A stretch of DNA of 64,000 nt from Methylorubrum aminovorans. Its GTDB lineage: Bacteria > Pseudomonadota > Alphaproteobacteria > Rhizobiales > Beijerinckiaceae. Positions within the stretch are counted from its first letter, which is position 1, and every line of letters begins with the position of its first letter. The notes below the pieces were generated by a model that worked only from the letters and a program-made list of their open reading frames with translations, searched no databases and had not been told where the DNA came from. Made by a program: the position numbers and the translations under genes. The stretch is taken from NCBI RefSeq assembly GCF_022179725.1, contig NZ_BPRC01000015.1, forward strand, positions 1 through 64,000, in the 5' to 3' direction. Of the stretch, positions 18,749 through 27,385 are shown in pieces.

Positions 18749-19426
18749 ATGGCACCCGGTACGGTTCTGGCGGTGATGGGTCTTGCCCGCGAGGCCCGCA
18801 TCGCCGCGGGCTCCGGCGTCGAGACGATCCAGGCCGGCGGCAATCCCGCGCGCCTGAGGCGGGCGCTCGACGAGCGTCCCTCGCACGGCCTGCGCGCGGT
18901 CGTCAGCTTCGGGATCGCCGGCGGCCTCGATCCTGCCCTGAGGCCGGGTGACGTCATCGTCGCCACGCATCTCGATGCGCAGACGCGGTTTCCGGCCGAT
19001 CCCGCGATCGGCCGCCGCCTGTTCGAAGCCTTGCACGGGCTGCCGGGCCGCGTCGTCGCCGGCGGCCTCGCAGGCTCCGACGTCGCGGTCATGACGATTG
19101 CCGACAAGGCGAGCTTGCACGCGCGTACCGGCGCCCTGGCGGTCGATATGGAGTCGCACGTGGCCGCCGCCTATGCGGCCCGCCACGCCCTCCCCTTCGC
19201 GGCGCTTCGGGTCGTCTGCGACCCGGCCGAGCGCGCCCTGCCCGCCTTCGCGGCCACGGCCCTCACGCCGGAGGGCGAGCCCGACATTCGGGCCGTGCTC
19301 GGCGCGCTCCTGCGGGGCCGCGCCCGGATCAGCGAGCTGATCCGGCTCGGCCGCGATTCCTCGGCGGCCTTCGCGTCGCTCGCCCGCTGCCGCACCCGGC
19401 TCGGACCCGATCTCGGAGTGGCGTGA
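18749..19426 (+). CDS. hpnG: Hopanoid nucleoside phosphorylase HpnG
   Basis: 225 residues of the nucleoside-phosphorylase/MTA-nucleosidase fold: VVSFGIAGGLDPALRPGDVIV (about 50-70) and the VDMESHVAA motif (about 132-140), whose Met-Glu and neighbours contact the ribose. HpnG removes adenine from adenosylhopane to give (phospho)ribosylhopane, the second side-chain step. It is read toward hpnH, with a shared terminator between. Coupling to the Wza-like gene upstream is unusual. Confidence 0.92.
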   Translation: MAPGTVLAVMGLAREARIAAGSGVETIQAGGNPARLRRALDERPSHGLRAVVSFGIAGGLDPALRPGDVIVATHLDAQTRFPADPAIGRRLFEALHGLPGRVVAGGLAGSDVAVMTIADKASLHARTGALAVDMESHVAAAYAARHALPFAALRVVCDPAERALPAFAATALTPEGEPDIRAVLGALLRGRARISELIRLGRDSSAAFASLARCRTRLGPDLGVA

Positions 19427-19462
19427 ACGGCCGCCTCGTCGCCGAGCGAGAATCCGGAAACG

Positions 19463-19498
19463 AGAAGACCCGCGCGGCCGGTACCGCGCGGGTCTTCT
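19463..19498. terminator. Bidirectional terminator between hpnG and hpnH
   Basis: A long perfect stem, core AAGACCCGCGCGG (19465-19477) with its complement at 19484-19496, extended by flanking pairs, sits in the 94-bp gap between convergent hpnG and hpnH. T-rich bases lie at both ends of the stem (TCTTCTTG on plus; TCTTCTCG on minus). Confidence 0.85.
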
Positions 19499-19520
19499 TG
19501 CATGCGTTGGAAAGCTGGGC

Positions 19521-20684
19521 TCAGGCAGCGGTGCGCTTGCGGGCTTCCTGCTTGGTATCGACGCCCGAGGCTTTGATCTCGGAGAGCTTCTGGGCGACGT
19601 TGCGCGAGAACACGAACTCGGCCGGGCGCTGGTTCTCGAGAGAGATCTCCGGCGCCATGTCGCCTTCGGTCTTGATGCCGCGGATCGCGTGCACCAGCGG
19701 CTTCCACGGCTTCTTGACCGAATCGACCACCGAGGAGGCCTCGTAGCCCGAGTGGACCATGCAATCGGCGCACTTCTCGTAGTTGCCGGTGCCGTAGGCG
19801 TCCCAGTCGGTCTCCTCCATCAACTCCTTGAAGGTCGCCGCGTAGCCTTCACCGAGCAGGTAGCAGGGCTTCTGCCAGCCGAACACGGTGCGGGTCGGGT
19901 TGCCCCACGGGGTGCAGTGGTAGGACTGGTTGCCGGCCAGGAAGTCGAGGAACAGGCCCGACTGCTGGAAGGTCCACTTCTCGCGGCCCTTCTCCTTGCC
20001 GTGCCGGAACACGCCGCGGAACAGGTCCTTGGTCGCCTTGCGGTTGAGGAAGTGCTTCTGGTCCGGCGCGCGCTCGTAGGCGTAGCCCGGCGAGACGGTG
20101 ATGCCGTCGATGCCCATGCGGGTCACCGAATCGAAGAAGTCGGCGATCTTGTCGGCGGACGAGTTGTTGAAGAAGGTGCAGTTGATGGTGACCCGGAAGC
20201 CCATCTCCTTGGCCTTGGCGATGGCCGCCACCGCCTTGTCGTAGACGCCGCGCTGGCACACCGACTGGTCGTGCATCTCCTTGTCGCCGTCGAGATGGAT
20301 CGACCACGTGAAGTACGGGCTCGGCTTGTACTCCTTGATCTTCTTCTCAAGCAGCAGCGCGTTGGTGCAGACGATCGCGAACTTCTTCTGCGCGATGATG
20401 CCCTGCACGATCTGCGGCAGATCCTTGTGGAGGAGAGGCTCACCGCCGGCGATCACGACCACGGGGGCGCCGCACTCGCGCACCGATTCCAGCGCCTCGT
20501 CCACCGGCAGGCGCTTGTTCAGGATCTCGTCGGGGTAATCGATCTTCCCGCAACCGGCACAGGCGAGATTGCAGCGGAACAGCGGCTCCATCATCATGAC
20601 GAGCGGGTAGCGCTTCCGCCCCGTGATGTGCTGCTTGAGGATGTAGCCGCCGATCTTCGCGACGTACCGTATGGGGATTCCCAA
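19521..20684 (-). CDS. hpnH: Adenosyl-hopene transferase HpnH (radical SAM)
   Basis: 387 residues. The radical-SAM cluster motif CNLACAGC gives Cys38, Cys42 and Cys45. The N-terminal IRYVAKIGGYILKQ and the C-terminal cysteine-containing SPASM-like part (GNYEKCADCMVHSGYEA) are typical of HpnH. It adds 5'-deoxyadenosine to diploptene, the first committed step of extended (C35) hopanoids. It is alone on this strand and divergent from hpnN across an 800-bp gap. Confidence 0.96.
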   Translation of the reverse strand: MGIPIRYVAKIGGYILKQHITGRKRYPLVMMMEPLFRCNLACAGCGKIDYPDEILNKRLPVDEALESVRECGAPVVVIAGGEPLLHKDLPQIVQGIIAQKKFAIVCTNALLLEKKIKEYKPSPYFTWSIHLDGDKEMHDQSVCQRGVYDKAVAAIAKAKEMGFRVTINCTFFNNSSADKIADFFDSVTRMGIDGITVSPGYAYERAPDQKHFLNRKATKDLFRGVFRHGKEKGREKWTFQQSGLFLDFLAGNQSYHCTPWGNPTRTVFGWQKPCYLLGEGYAATFKELMEETDWDAYGTGNYEKCADCMVHSGYEASSVVDSVKKPWKPLVHAIRGIKTEGDMAPEISLENQRPAEFVFSRNVAQKLSEIKASGVDTKQEARKRTAA

Positions 20685-21480
20685 GACGCGGCTCCTTAGA
20701 TGCTGTGGTTCCGGACTTAGCCGGGCTGCTTAGCGTGAGAAGGACAGGAATTCCAGCGCATTAGGCTGGAACTGTTCCCAAAGGGCGCTTGTCAGGCGCG
20801 ATTTCGAGGGAGTGTGGCCTGCCGGTTTCGCGGCCGTCCGCCGGCTTCGGAGATGAAGCCCGCGGCCGTGCGATCCGGAGCGGAATAACCTTCTGATTTC
20901 CGCCTTCTGCGGCGGATTTTTGACCTTTTCGCGCGCATGCCAAACTGCACAGGCAAACTGCATAGGACCGAACGAGTTCACGATTTCTCGTGCATGCCTC
21001 GTGCCGGTTCCCGCGGCCCATCCCTGCCCGACCCGAGCGGATCGTCACGGCGTCGCATCGGGTCGACGTTGTGTCGACATCAGCCGGAACGCTTGTGCGA
21101 AGCGATAATCCTGCGCAATCCGGGTGCAGTGCGCAATCGCACCCACCCCACAGGAGCGGGCCGGTTTGCCGGGGCGCGTTGCATTCCCCCGCCGGGGCAA
21201 GTAGGTAGCGCGCCAACGACACGGATGATCGGAGTGGAGTCCGTTCGCGTCTCCTCGCGTCTTTCGTGTCCGCTGGACGAGGGGCTGCCGGCCGGTGGTC
21301 CCCATCCGGATTTCTCGCTCGCGAGGGTCACGTCCCGCGGGCCATGACGAGGATCGATTCGGCGCGTCGCCGCCTGCTTGAGGACGCCGCGTTCTGTGTC
21401 GCGGGGAGGACGGGACTTCGAATGTCCCGGCCCGTCGTCACGCGGGGACAGGCCGGATCGTTAGGCAGGCAGGGTTTTAC
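20685..21480. promoter_or_regulatory. 796-bp divergent region between hpnH and hpnN
   Basis: No supportable protein gene. It is unusually long for this compact window and contains two hairpins: TTCCAGC/GCTGGAA (20751-20757 with 20765-20771), in the presumed hpnH leader, and a terminator-like hairpin at 20899-20921 on the plus strand. It should carry the promoters of hpnH and hpnN, and may encode a small transcript. Confidence 0.5.
20899..20921 (+). terminator. Orphan terminator-like hairpin in the hpnH/hpnN gap
   Basis: Stem CCGCC (20900-20904) with GGCGG (20911-20915) followed by ATTTTT, the classic Rho-independent form on the plus strand. No annotated gene precedes it on that strand; the nearest, hpnN, starts 560 bases downstream. 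It may end a small RNA or a leader transcript. Confidence 0.45.
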
Positions 21481-24129
21481 GTGATCGAACGTCTCGTCGC
21501 GTTTTCCGTCAGGCGCCGCTGGCTGGTACTGGTGGCCGCGGCGCTCCTCACGGTGGCGGGCGCGGGCGCCGCCGCCCACCTGTTCCGCATCAACACCGAT
21601 GTCGAGCGGCTGATCGAGCCGAGCGTCCCGTGGCGCCAGGACGAGATCGCCTTCGAGAAGGCGTTCCCGCAGCGCACGAACCTCGTGGCTGCCGTCATCG
21701 ACGGCGAGACGCCGGAGATCGCCGAGGAGGGGGCCGCGCGCTTCGCCGAGGCCTTGAAATCGCACCGCTCCGAGATCGAGACCGTCTACCGGCCCGATGG
21801 CGGCCCGTTCTTCGATCGCAACGGCCTCCTGCTGATGTCGCAGGAGGAGCTGGAGCAGACGACCCAGCGCCTGATCGAGCAGCAGGGCCTTCTCGGGCCG
21901 CTGGCCGCCGACCCGTCGCTGCGCGGCGTGATGCGCGTGCTCAGCCTCGGCGTGAAGGGCGTGAAGAGCGGCGACGCCAAGCTCGAAGACCTCGCCCAGC
22001 CAATGACGCAGATCGACGAGACGCTGCGCAAGGCTCTCGACGGGCAGCGCGCCCGCATGTCGTGGCAGACCCTGCTCGCGGGCGGGCGCAGCGAGACCAC
22101 GGACAAGCGCAAGTTCGTGATGATCCAGCCGGTGCTCGACTACAACGCGCTGGAGCCGGGCCGCGAGGCGACCAAGCTGATCCGGCGCGTGGCCGCCGAG
22201 CAGAACATCGACGCGGCCCACGGCCTGCGCATCCGCCTGACCGGCCCGGTGGCCGTGGCCGACGACGAGTTCGCCACCCTCGCCGACGACGCCTTCCTGA
22301 ACTACTCGCTGACGACGGCGGCCATCGTCCTATTCCTGTGGCTGGCCCTGCGCTCCGGCCCGCTCGTCGTCGCGGTCCTGATCACCACCTTCTCGGGCCT
22401 CGTCGTCACGGCGGCTCTGGGCCTCCTCATGGTGGGTGAGCTGAACCCGATCTCGGTGGCCTTCGCTGCCCTGTTCGTCGGCCTCGGCATCGATTTCGGT
22501 ATCCAGTTCGCCGTGCGCTACCGGGCCGACCGCTACGAACTCGGTGACGTCGATTCCGCGCTTCGCGGCGCGGCGCGGGGCGTCGGCTGGTCGCTGACGC
22601 TTGCGGCGATCTCGCTGCTCGCCGGCTTCTTCGCCTTCCTGCCCACGAAGTTCCGCGGCGTGTCCGAACTCGGCCTCATCGCCGGCGTCGGCATGATCGT
22701 GGCCTATTTGTTCTCGCTGACGCTGCTCCCGGCCCTCATCGCGGTGCTCAACCCGCGCGGCGAGAAGCGGGCGGTCGAGACGACGTGGATGGCGGGGGTC
22801 GATCACTGGATCATCGAGCACCGCAAGTGGGTGCTGATCTTCGTCGGCCTCATCACCGTCGCCGGCATCCCGCTGCTCCTGAAGCTGCCGTTCGATTCCA
22901 ACCCGATGCACCTTCGCAGCCCGAAGGTGGAATCGATCGCGACCTATCTCGACCTGATCAAGGATCCGGCGACCAGCCCCAACTCGATCGACGTGCTGGC
23001 CCCGAACGTCGATGCGGTGCCTGAACTGACCAAGCGCCTGGAGGGGCTCGACGCGGTCGCCAAGGTGATCTCGATCGATACCTTCGTGCCGCGCGACCAG
23101 GATCAGAAGCTCGCCACCATCCAGGAGACGGCGCAACTCCTCGGCCCGGCGCTCAACCCGGCGCGCAAGCCGCCGCCGCCGACGGATGCCGAGAACGTCA
23201 AGGCGCTGAAGGACACCGCCGCGGCGCTGAAGACCATCGCGGGCGGCGATTCGGCCGGCGCCAAGGCGGCGGATCGCCTGTCTGGCACACTCGACACGCT
23301 GGCCGCCGCCCCGGCGGAGAAGCGCGAGGCGGCCAGCGTCGCGCTCACCACCGACCTGAAGACGCTGATGAGCCGCCTGGCGGGGCTGCTCGATCCGAAG
23401 AAGATCACCCTCGACAACCTGCCCAAGCCGCTCAAGGCCGAGTGGGTGACGAGCGACGGGCGTGCCCGCATCGAGGTTCACCCGAAGGGCGATTCCAACG
23501 ACGACGAGGTGCTGCGCCGCTTCGCCAAGGAGGTGCAGACGGTCGATCCCCACGCCACGGGCGCCCCGATCGCGACCACGGAATCGAGCTACACCATCCT
23601 CGGCGCCTTCGTGCAGGCGGGCCTGACTGCGCTCGCGCTGATCTTCATCCTGCTCTCGGTGGCCCTGCGCAAACCCTGGGACGTGGCGATGACGCTCGGC
23701 CCGCTGGTGCTGGCAACCCTGTGGACGCTGATGGCGCTCAAGGTCATCGGCATGCCGCTGAACTTCGCCAACATCATCGCCCTGCCCCTGATGCTCGCGG
23801 TCGGCGTGGCCTTCCACATCTACTACGTCATCGCGTGGCGCGCCGGCGTCGTCGACATGCTGGCGTCCAGCCTGACGCGGGCGATCTTCTTCTCGGCGAT
23901 GACCACGGGCACGGCCTTCGGCTCGCTGATCCTGTCGAGCCATCCCGGCACCGCCAGCATGGGCGAGCTGCTCGCGCTGTCGCTGTTCTTCACCCTGATC
24001 GCGGCGTTCTTCGTGGTGCCCGCCTTCCTCGGGCCGCCGCCGAAGCATCCGGATGTCGACCGTCCCGAAGGCACGGAAGCCGGCCGGCCCGCCGGCGAGG
24101 TGACGCGTGAGCCCGCGGCGGTGAAGTAG
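21481..24129 (+). CDS. hpnN: Hopanoid transporter HpnN (RND superfamily)
   Basis: 882 residues from a GTG start. An inner-membrane RND (MMPL-like) protein with an N-terminal membrane segment (about 13-32), a large periplasmic loop, a block of membrane helices (about 280-430), a second periplasmic domain (about 470-700) and a final helix block (about 705-860). The sterol-sensing/RND feature GLGIDFGIQFAVRYR is present in the first block. HpnN is needed to move hopanoids to the outer membrane in Rhodopseudomonas. Convergent with the small secreted protein gene, 22 bases apart. Confidence 0.94.
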   Translation: MIERLVAFSVRRRWLVLVAAALLTVAGAGAAAHLFRINTDVERLIEPSVPWRQDEIAFEKAFPQRTNLVAAVIDGETPEIAEEGAARFAEALKSHRSEIETVYRPDGGPFFDRNGLLLMSQEELEQTTQRLIEQQGLLGPLAADPSLRGVMRVLSLGVKGVKSGDAKLEDLAQPMTQIDETLRKALDGQRARMSWQTLLAGGRSETTDKRKFVMIQPVLDYNALEPGREATKLIRRVAAEQNIDAAHGLRIRLTGPVAVADDEFATLADDAFLNYSLTTAAIVLFLWLALRSGPLVVAVLITTFSGLVVTAALGLLMVGELNPISVAFAALFVGLGIDFGIQFAVRYRADRYELGDVDSALRGAARGVGWSLTLAAISLLAGFFAFLPTKFRGVSELGLIAGVGMIVAYLFSLTLLPALIAVLNPRGEKRAVETTWMAGVDHWIIEHRKWVLIFVGLITVAGIPLLLKLPFDSNPMHLRSPKVESIATYLDLIKDPATSPNSIDVLAPNVDAVPELTKRLEGLDAVAKVISIDTFVPRDQDQKLATIQETAQLLGPALNPARKPPPPTDAENVKALKDTAAALKTIAGGDSAGAKAADRLSGTLDTLAAAPAEKREAASVALTTDLKTLMSRLAGLLDPKKITLDNLPKPLKAEWVTSDGRARIEVHPKGDSNDDEVLRRFAKEVQTVDPHATGAPIATTESSYTILGAFVQAGLTALALIFILLSVALRKPWDVAMTLGPLVLATLWTLMALKVIGMPLNFANIIALPLMLAVGVAFHIYYVIAWRAGVVDMLASSLTRAIFFSAMTTGTAFGSLILSSHPGTASMGELLALSLFFTLIAAFFVVPAFLGPPPKHPDVDRPEGTEAGRPAGEVTREPAAVK

Positions 24130-24151
24130 AAGCTCGGTTGGGTGGGTGGCC

Positions 24152-24667
24152 TTAGTCGCCCGCCAGCCGCGCCTGGATCGCCTCCAGAATCCAGGCGTCG
24201 CGGGTCTTCCCCGCCTTGGCGGCGGCGGCATCGATCTGCAGCGACAGCGCCGGCCTGACCGGCAGGCTCAGGATGAATGCGGTCTCGCCTTGGTTCGGTT
24301 CGGGAGGATCGTAGACGAGGATCGTCAGCGTGGAAGCGAAGCGGCGGACCGCCTCGCGCTGGCGATCGAGCGTCAGGCTCCCGTCGCGGGCGACCAGCGG
24401 ACAATAGGCGGCGACGGCGCGGTCGACGATGACCGCACGGGGCACGCCCGCGCTCGTGAGACGCCGGACCGCCGACGCGAGGGCCGTGCTCGCCTTCTCG
24501 TCGAGCCGCGGCGAGAGGATCGCCTGAGTCAGGACGGTATCGGCCTCCGGTTGCGGCGCCGAGGGCGGACCGCAATCGAGGCCGGCGGATCGGGCGGGCG
24601 CAGCCGCCAACGCAACGGCCAGGCTCGCCGTGAGGCCGAGCGATCCAAGGATGGCGCGTCGTCTCAT
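24152..24667 (-). CDS. Secreted hypothetical protein
   Basis: 171 residues with an N-terminal signal (RRRAILGSLGLTASLAVALA, then APARS), possibly Tat-type because of the leading arginines. The mature part has two cysteines (LDCGPP and AAYCPLVARDG), which may pair, and a C-terminal segment (AAAKAGKTRDAWILEAIQARL) resembling a ribbon-helix-helix type helix pair. I do not recognise the family. GGGAG precedes the ATG. Its place between hpnN and hpnK suggests periplasmic work linked to hopanoids, but that is only context. Confidence 0.7.
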   Translation of the reverse strand: MRRRAILGSLGLTASLAVALAAAPARSAGLDCGPPSAPQPEADTVLTQAILSPRLDEKASTALASAVRRLTSAGVPRAVIVDRAVAAYCPLVARDGSLTLDRQREAVRRFASTLTILVYDPPEPNQGETAFILSLPVRPALSLQIDAAAAKAGKTRDAWILEAIQARLAGD

Positions 24668-24940
24668 GGATCTGGGTTCTCCCGGCCCGCGCAGGCGCGT
24701 CCTGACGCCGTCGATCTTCGGGGCGCGGCTTCCTGCTCAGGATGCCTCCCGGCGCGTCGAACGGCGTTGATTTCGATCAGCGTTCGACGGTGGCTCTGAC
24801 CGGATCCGGCCCGCCCGTATCTCGAGGCTGCGCTCGAGGGCGGTCCGCTCGATGATGTCCGGGGTGTCTCAAGAGGCGGAATGCGGGCTCTCACGTGCCG
24901 CGGCTCCACACCGATGCCGGCCGTCCCGTCGCGACACGGC

Positions 24941-25783
24941 TCAGGCAAGAAAATCCGAAAAGCCGCCCCGCTCGGCGCCGCTGCGCTCGGCGGTGTCCCG
25001 CGCCTGCGGTGCGATCAGGGCGTCGCGCTCAGCCGCATAGAGATAGCCCGGCGCCTCGCCGGGGAAGCCGCCAGCCGTCGCGGGATGGGTGTAGAGTTCG
25101 GTCAGCCCGTCCGGCAGATGGCGCAACAGGGCGGTGACGCGCTCCGGCGTCATCGCGCCCGACCATGCGAGGCCGAGCGTCCGGGTCGGGATCAGCAGGC
25201 CAGCCTGCCGGGCGCGCACGGCGAGCAGCGCCGCCCAGGGCGCGGTGTCGAGGGCGGGTTTCGGTTGGAAGCCGGGCTCGGCGCGCCGCAGCAGGTCGCG
25301 CGGCTCGCGCGGCACCCGCAACGCCCGCATCCCGTAATCGCGGCCGATCCGCAGCACGAGGCCGGCGATCAGCGGGTGGATGTGGAAGTGCTTGTGCGCG
25401 TTGACGTGATCGAGCGGTAGCCCGGTCGCGCGGAACGCCTCGAACTGCGCCCGGATCTCGGCGGCGAGCTGCCGCCGGGCCGGCGCCTTCAGGGCGAGGT
25501 CGAGGCCGAGACGCTCCATGTCGCGCCGCATCAGCCCCTGCCCGTCCGTCAGGTCGGGCAGCTCCGCGGGCGGGAGGGTCGGCCAAGCCTCGACCAGGAC
25601 GAGGTGCAGCCCGACCCGGAGGGACGGCGTGCGCCGCGCACGGGAGACCGCATCGGCCGCACCGGGTGCCGACACCATCAGGCTGGCAGCGGTGAGGATG
25701 CCCTCGCGATGGGCCTGCTCGACGGCCTCGTTGACCTCGCGGCTGAGGCCGAAATCGTCCGCGGTGACGACCAGTCGCTTCAA
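24941..25783 (-). CDS. hpnK: Hopanoid deacetylase HpnK (YdjC/ChbG family)
   Basis: 280 residues from a TTG at 25783; the family N-terminus KRLVVTADDFGLS begins exactly there and a GAGGGGG Shine-Dalgarno precedes it. The ATG upstream at 25870 would put three hairpins inside the coding region. Metal ligands are the Asp of TADDFG and the histidines of NAHKHFHIHP. HpnK removes the acetyl group from the N-acetylglucosaminyl hopanoid made by HpnI, exposing the amine. It is last in the hpnL-M-I-J-K series. Confidence 0.92.
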   Translation of the reverse strand: MKRLVVTADDFGLSREVNEAVEQAHREGILTAASLMVSAPGAADAVSRARRTPSLRVGLHLVLVEAWPTLPPAELPDLTDGQGLMRRDMERLGLDLALKAPARRQLAAEIRAQFEAFRATGLPLDHVNAHKHFHIHPLIAGLVLRIGRDYGMRALRVPREPRDLLRRAEPGFQPKPALDTAPWAALLAVRARQAGLLIPTRTLGLAWSGAMTPERVTALLRHLPDGLTELYTHPATAGGFPGEAPGYLYAAERDALIAPQARDTAERSGAERGGFSDFLA

Positions 25784-25807
25784 GCTCTGCCCCCTCTCTC
25801 GGGTGTC

Positions 25808-25882
25808 GAGAGGGCAAGCCCTCTCGCGGGTCCAGGGCGGAGCCCTGGAAACGGAAATGGCCGGGCCCAAGGCCCGGCCATT
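25808..25882 (-). repeat. Three consecutive hairpins between hpnJ and hpnK
   Basis: Perfect stems in a row: GAGAGGGC/GCCCTCTC (25808-25825, loop AA), TCCAGGGC/GCCCTGGA (25831-25849) and AATGGCCGGGCC/GGCCCGGCCATT (25856-25882). They fill the 125-bp gap after the hpnJ stop and before the hpnK TTG. The third lies 27 bases beyond hpnJ and could terminate or stabilise its mRNA; the others would form in the hpnK leader. Confidence 0.75.
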
Positions 25883-25908
25883 CCGGTTTTGAACGTCCCT
25901 GATCGGCG

Positions 25909-27333
25909 TTACGCGGCGGCCTTGCGGTCCCGCAGGAAGTGCCAGAACTCGACGCCCTCGCGCAGACGGCGCTTCATCATCTCGGGCGAGCGGACCATCT
26001 CGTTGACGATCGAGGCGATCTTCGGGGCGCGGAAGTAGAACTTCCGGTAGAACTCCTCGACCGCCGAGAAGATCTCGGAGTGCGACAGGTGCGGATAGTG
26101 GAGCGGCGCGATCTGCACGCCGTTCTCATCAACCAGCTCGGCGTTCTCGACGTCGAGCCAGCCGTTCTCCACCGCCTGCTTGTAGAGGAAGGTGCCCGGA
26201 TAGGGCGCGGCCAGCGAGACCTGGATCGTGTGCGGGTTGATGCGCTTGGCGAACGCGATCGTCTCCTGGATCGTCTCCTTGGTCTCGCCGGGCAGGCCGA
26301 CGATGAAGGTGCCGTGGATGGCGATGCCGAGGTCGTGGCAGTCCTTGGTGAACTTCTCGGCCACCTCGACGCGCATGCCCTTCTTGATGTTGTTCAGGAT
26401 CTTCTGGTTGCCGGACTCATAGCCGACCAGAAGCAGACGCAGGCCGTTCTCTTTCAGAACCTTCAGGGTCTCGCGCGGCACGTTGGCCTTGGCGTTGCAC
26501 GACCACGTGACGCCGAGCTTACCCAACTCGCGGGCGATCTCTTCCGCGCGCGGCAGGTTGTCGGTGAAGGTGTCGTCGTCGAAGAAGAACTCCTTCGTCT
26601 GCGGGAACTCCTTCATGCAGTACTTGATCTCTTCGATCACGTGGGCGACCGAGCGGGTGCGGTAGGTGTGCCCACCGACGGTCTGCGGCCACAGGCAGAA
26701 GGTGCAGCGGCTCTTGCAGCCGCGGCCCGAGTAGAACGAGATGTAGGGGTGCTTGAGGTACCCGATGAAGTACTTCTCCATCTCGAGGTCGCGCTTGTAC
26801 ACGCTCGTGACGAAGGGCAACTGGTCCATGTCCGTCATGATCTCGCGGTCCTCGTTGTGGACCACGACGCCGTTGGCATCACGATAGGAAAGACCCTTGA
26901 TCTCCGACATCGGCACGCCGTCGGCGACTTCCTTGACGGTGAAGTCGAACTCATTGCGGGCGACGAAGTCGATCACCGGCGCCTGCGCCATCGAGCCGGC
27001 GGCATCCACCGCGACCTTGGCGCCGATCAGGCCGGCGATGAGCTTGGGGTTCGCGGCCTTGAGCGCCTCGACGGTCTTCACGTCCGACTTGAAGGACGGG
27101 ACCGAGGTGTGGAGCACGACGAGGTCGAAATCGTTGGCCTGGGCCACGATCTCGTCGAGCTTGATGTTGTGGGGCGGCGCGTCGATCAACTTCGAGTTCG
27201 GCACCAGGGCGGCCGGCTGGGCCAGCCAGGTCGGGTACCAAAACGACTTGATCTCGCGCTTGGCCTGATAGCGGGAGCCGGCGCCGCCGTCGAAGCCGTC
27301 GAAGGTGGGGGCCTGCAGGAAAAGCGTGCGCAT
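25909..27333 (-). CDS. hpnJ: Hopanoid radical SAM enzyme HpnJ (cyclitol ether formation)
   Basis: 474 residues from the ATG at 27333; another ATG nine bases upstream is possible. It has an N-terminal B12-binding-like Rossmann domain (about 1-150) and a radical-SAM domain with GCKSRCTFC (Cys206, Cys210, Cys213). HpnJ contracts the glucosamine ring on bacteriohopanetetrol to the cyclopentane cyclitol ether. Spacing to hpnI upstream is about 50 bases, consistent with one operon; the hpnK side is interrupted by hairpins. Confidence 0.95.
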   Translation of the reverse strand: MRTLFLQAPTFDGFDGGAGSRYQAKREIKSFWYPTWLAQPAALVPNSKLIDAPPHNIKLDEIVAQANDFDLVVLHTSVPSFKSDVKTVEALKAANPKLIAGLIGAKVAVDAAGSMAQAPVIDFVARNEFDFTVKEVADGVPMSEIKGLSYRDANGVVVHNEDREIMTDMDQLPFVTSVYKRDLEMEKYFIGYLKHPYISFYSGRGCKSRCTFCLWPQTVGGHTYRTRSVAHVIEEIKYCMKEFPQTKEFFFDDDTFTDNLPRAEEIARELGKLGVTWSCNAKANVPRETLKVLKENGLRLLLVGYESGNQKILNNIKKGMRVEVAEKFTKDCHDLGIAIHGTFIVGLPGETKETIQETIAFAKRINPHTIQVSLAAPYPGTFLYKQAVENGWLDVENAELVDENGVQIAPLHYPHLSHSEIFSAVEEFYRKFYFRAPKIASIVNEMVRSPEMMKRRLREGVEFWHFLRDRKAAA

Positions 27334-27385
27334 GGGGTTCAAGGCCTCAAGGCTCGAGACAGTATTGATGTGAGGTTTTAGGAGT

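Noticed and set aside
20761-21222. 153-residue minus-strand frame in the hpnH/hpnN gap
   Set aside because: No protein-like segments or start signal; the region is better read as regulatory.
22330-24231. 633-residue minus-strand frame under hpnN
   Set aside because: Antisense shadow of a convincing RND transporter; composition dominated by Arg, Gly, Gln and His.
25939-27381. 480-residue plus-strand frame opposite hpnJ
   Set aside because: Shadow of HpnJ, whose radical-SAM motif and length are complete on the minus strand.
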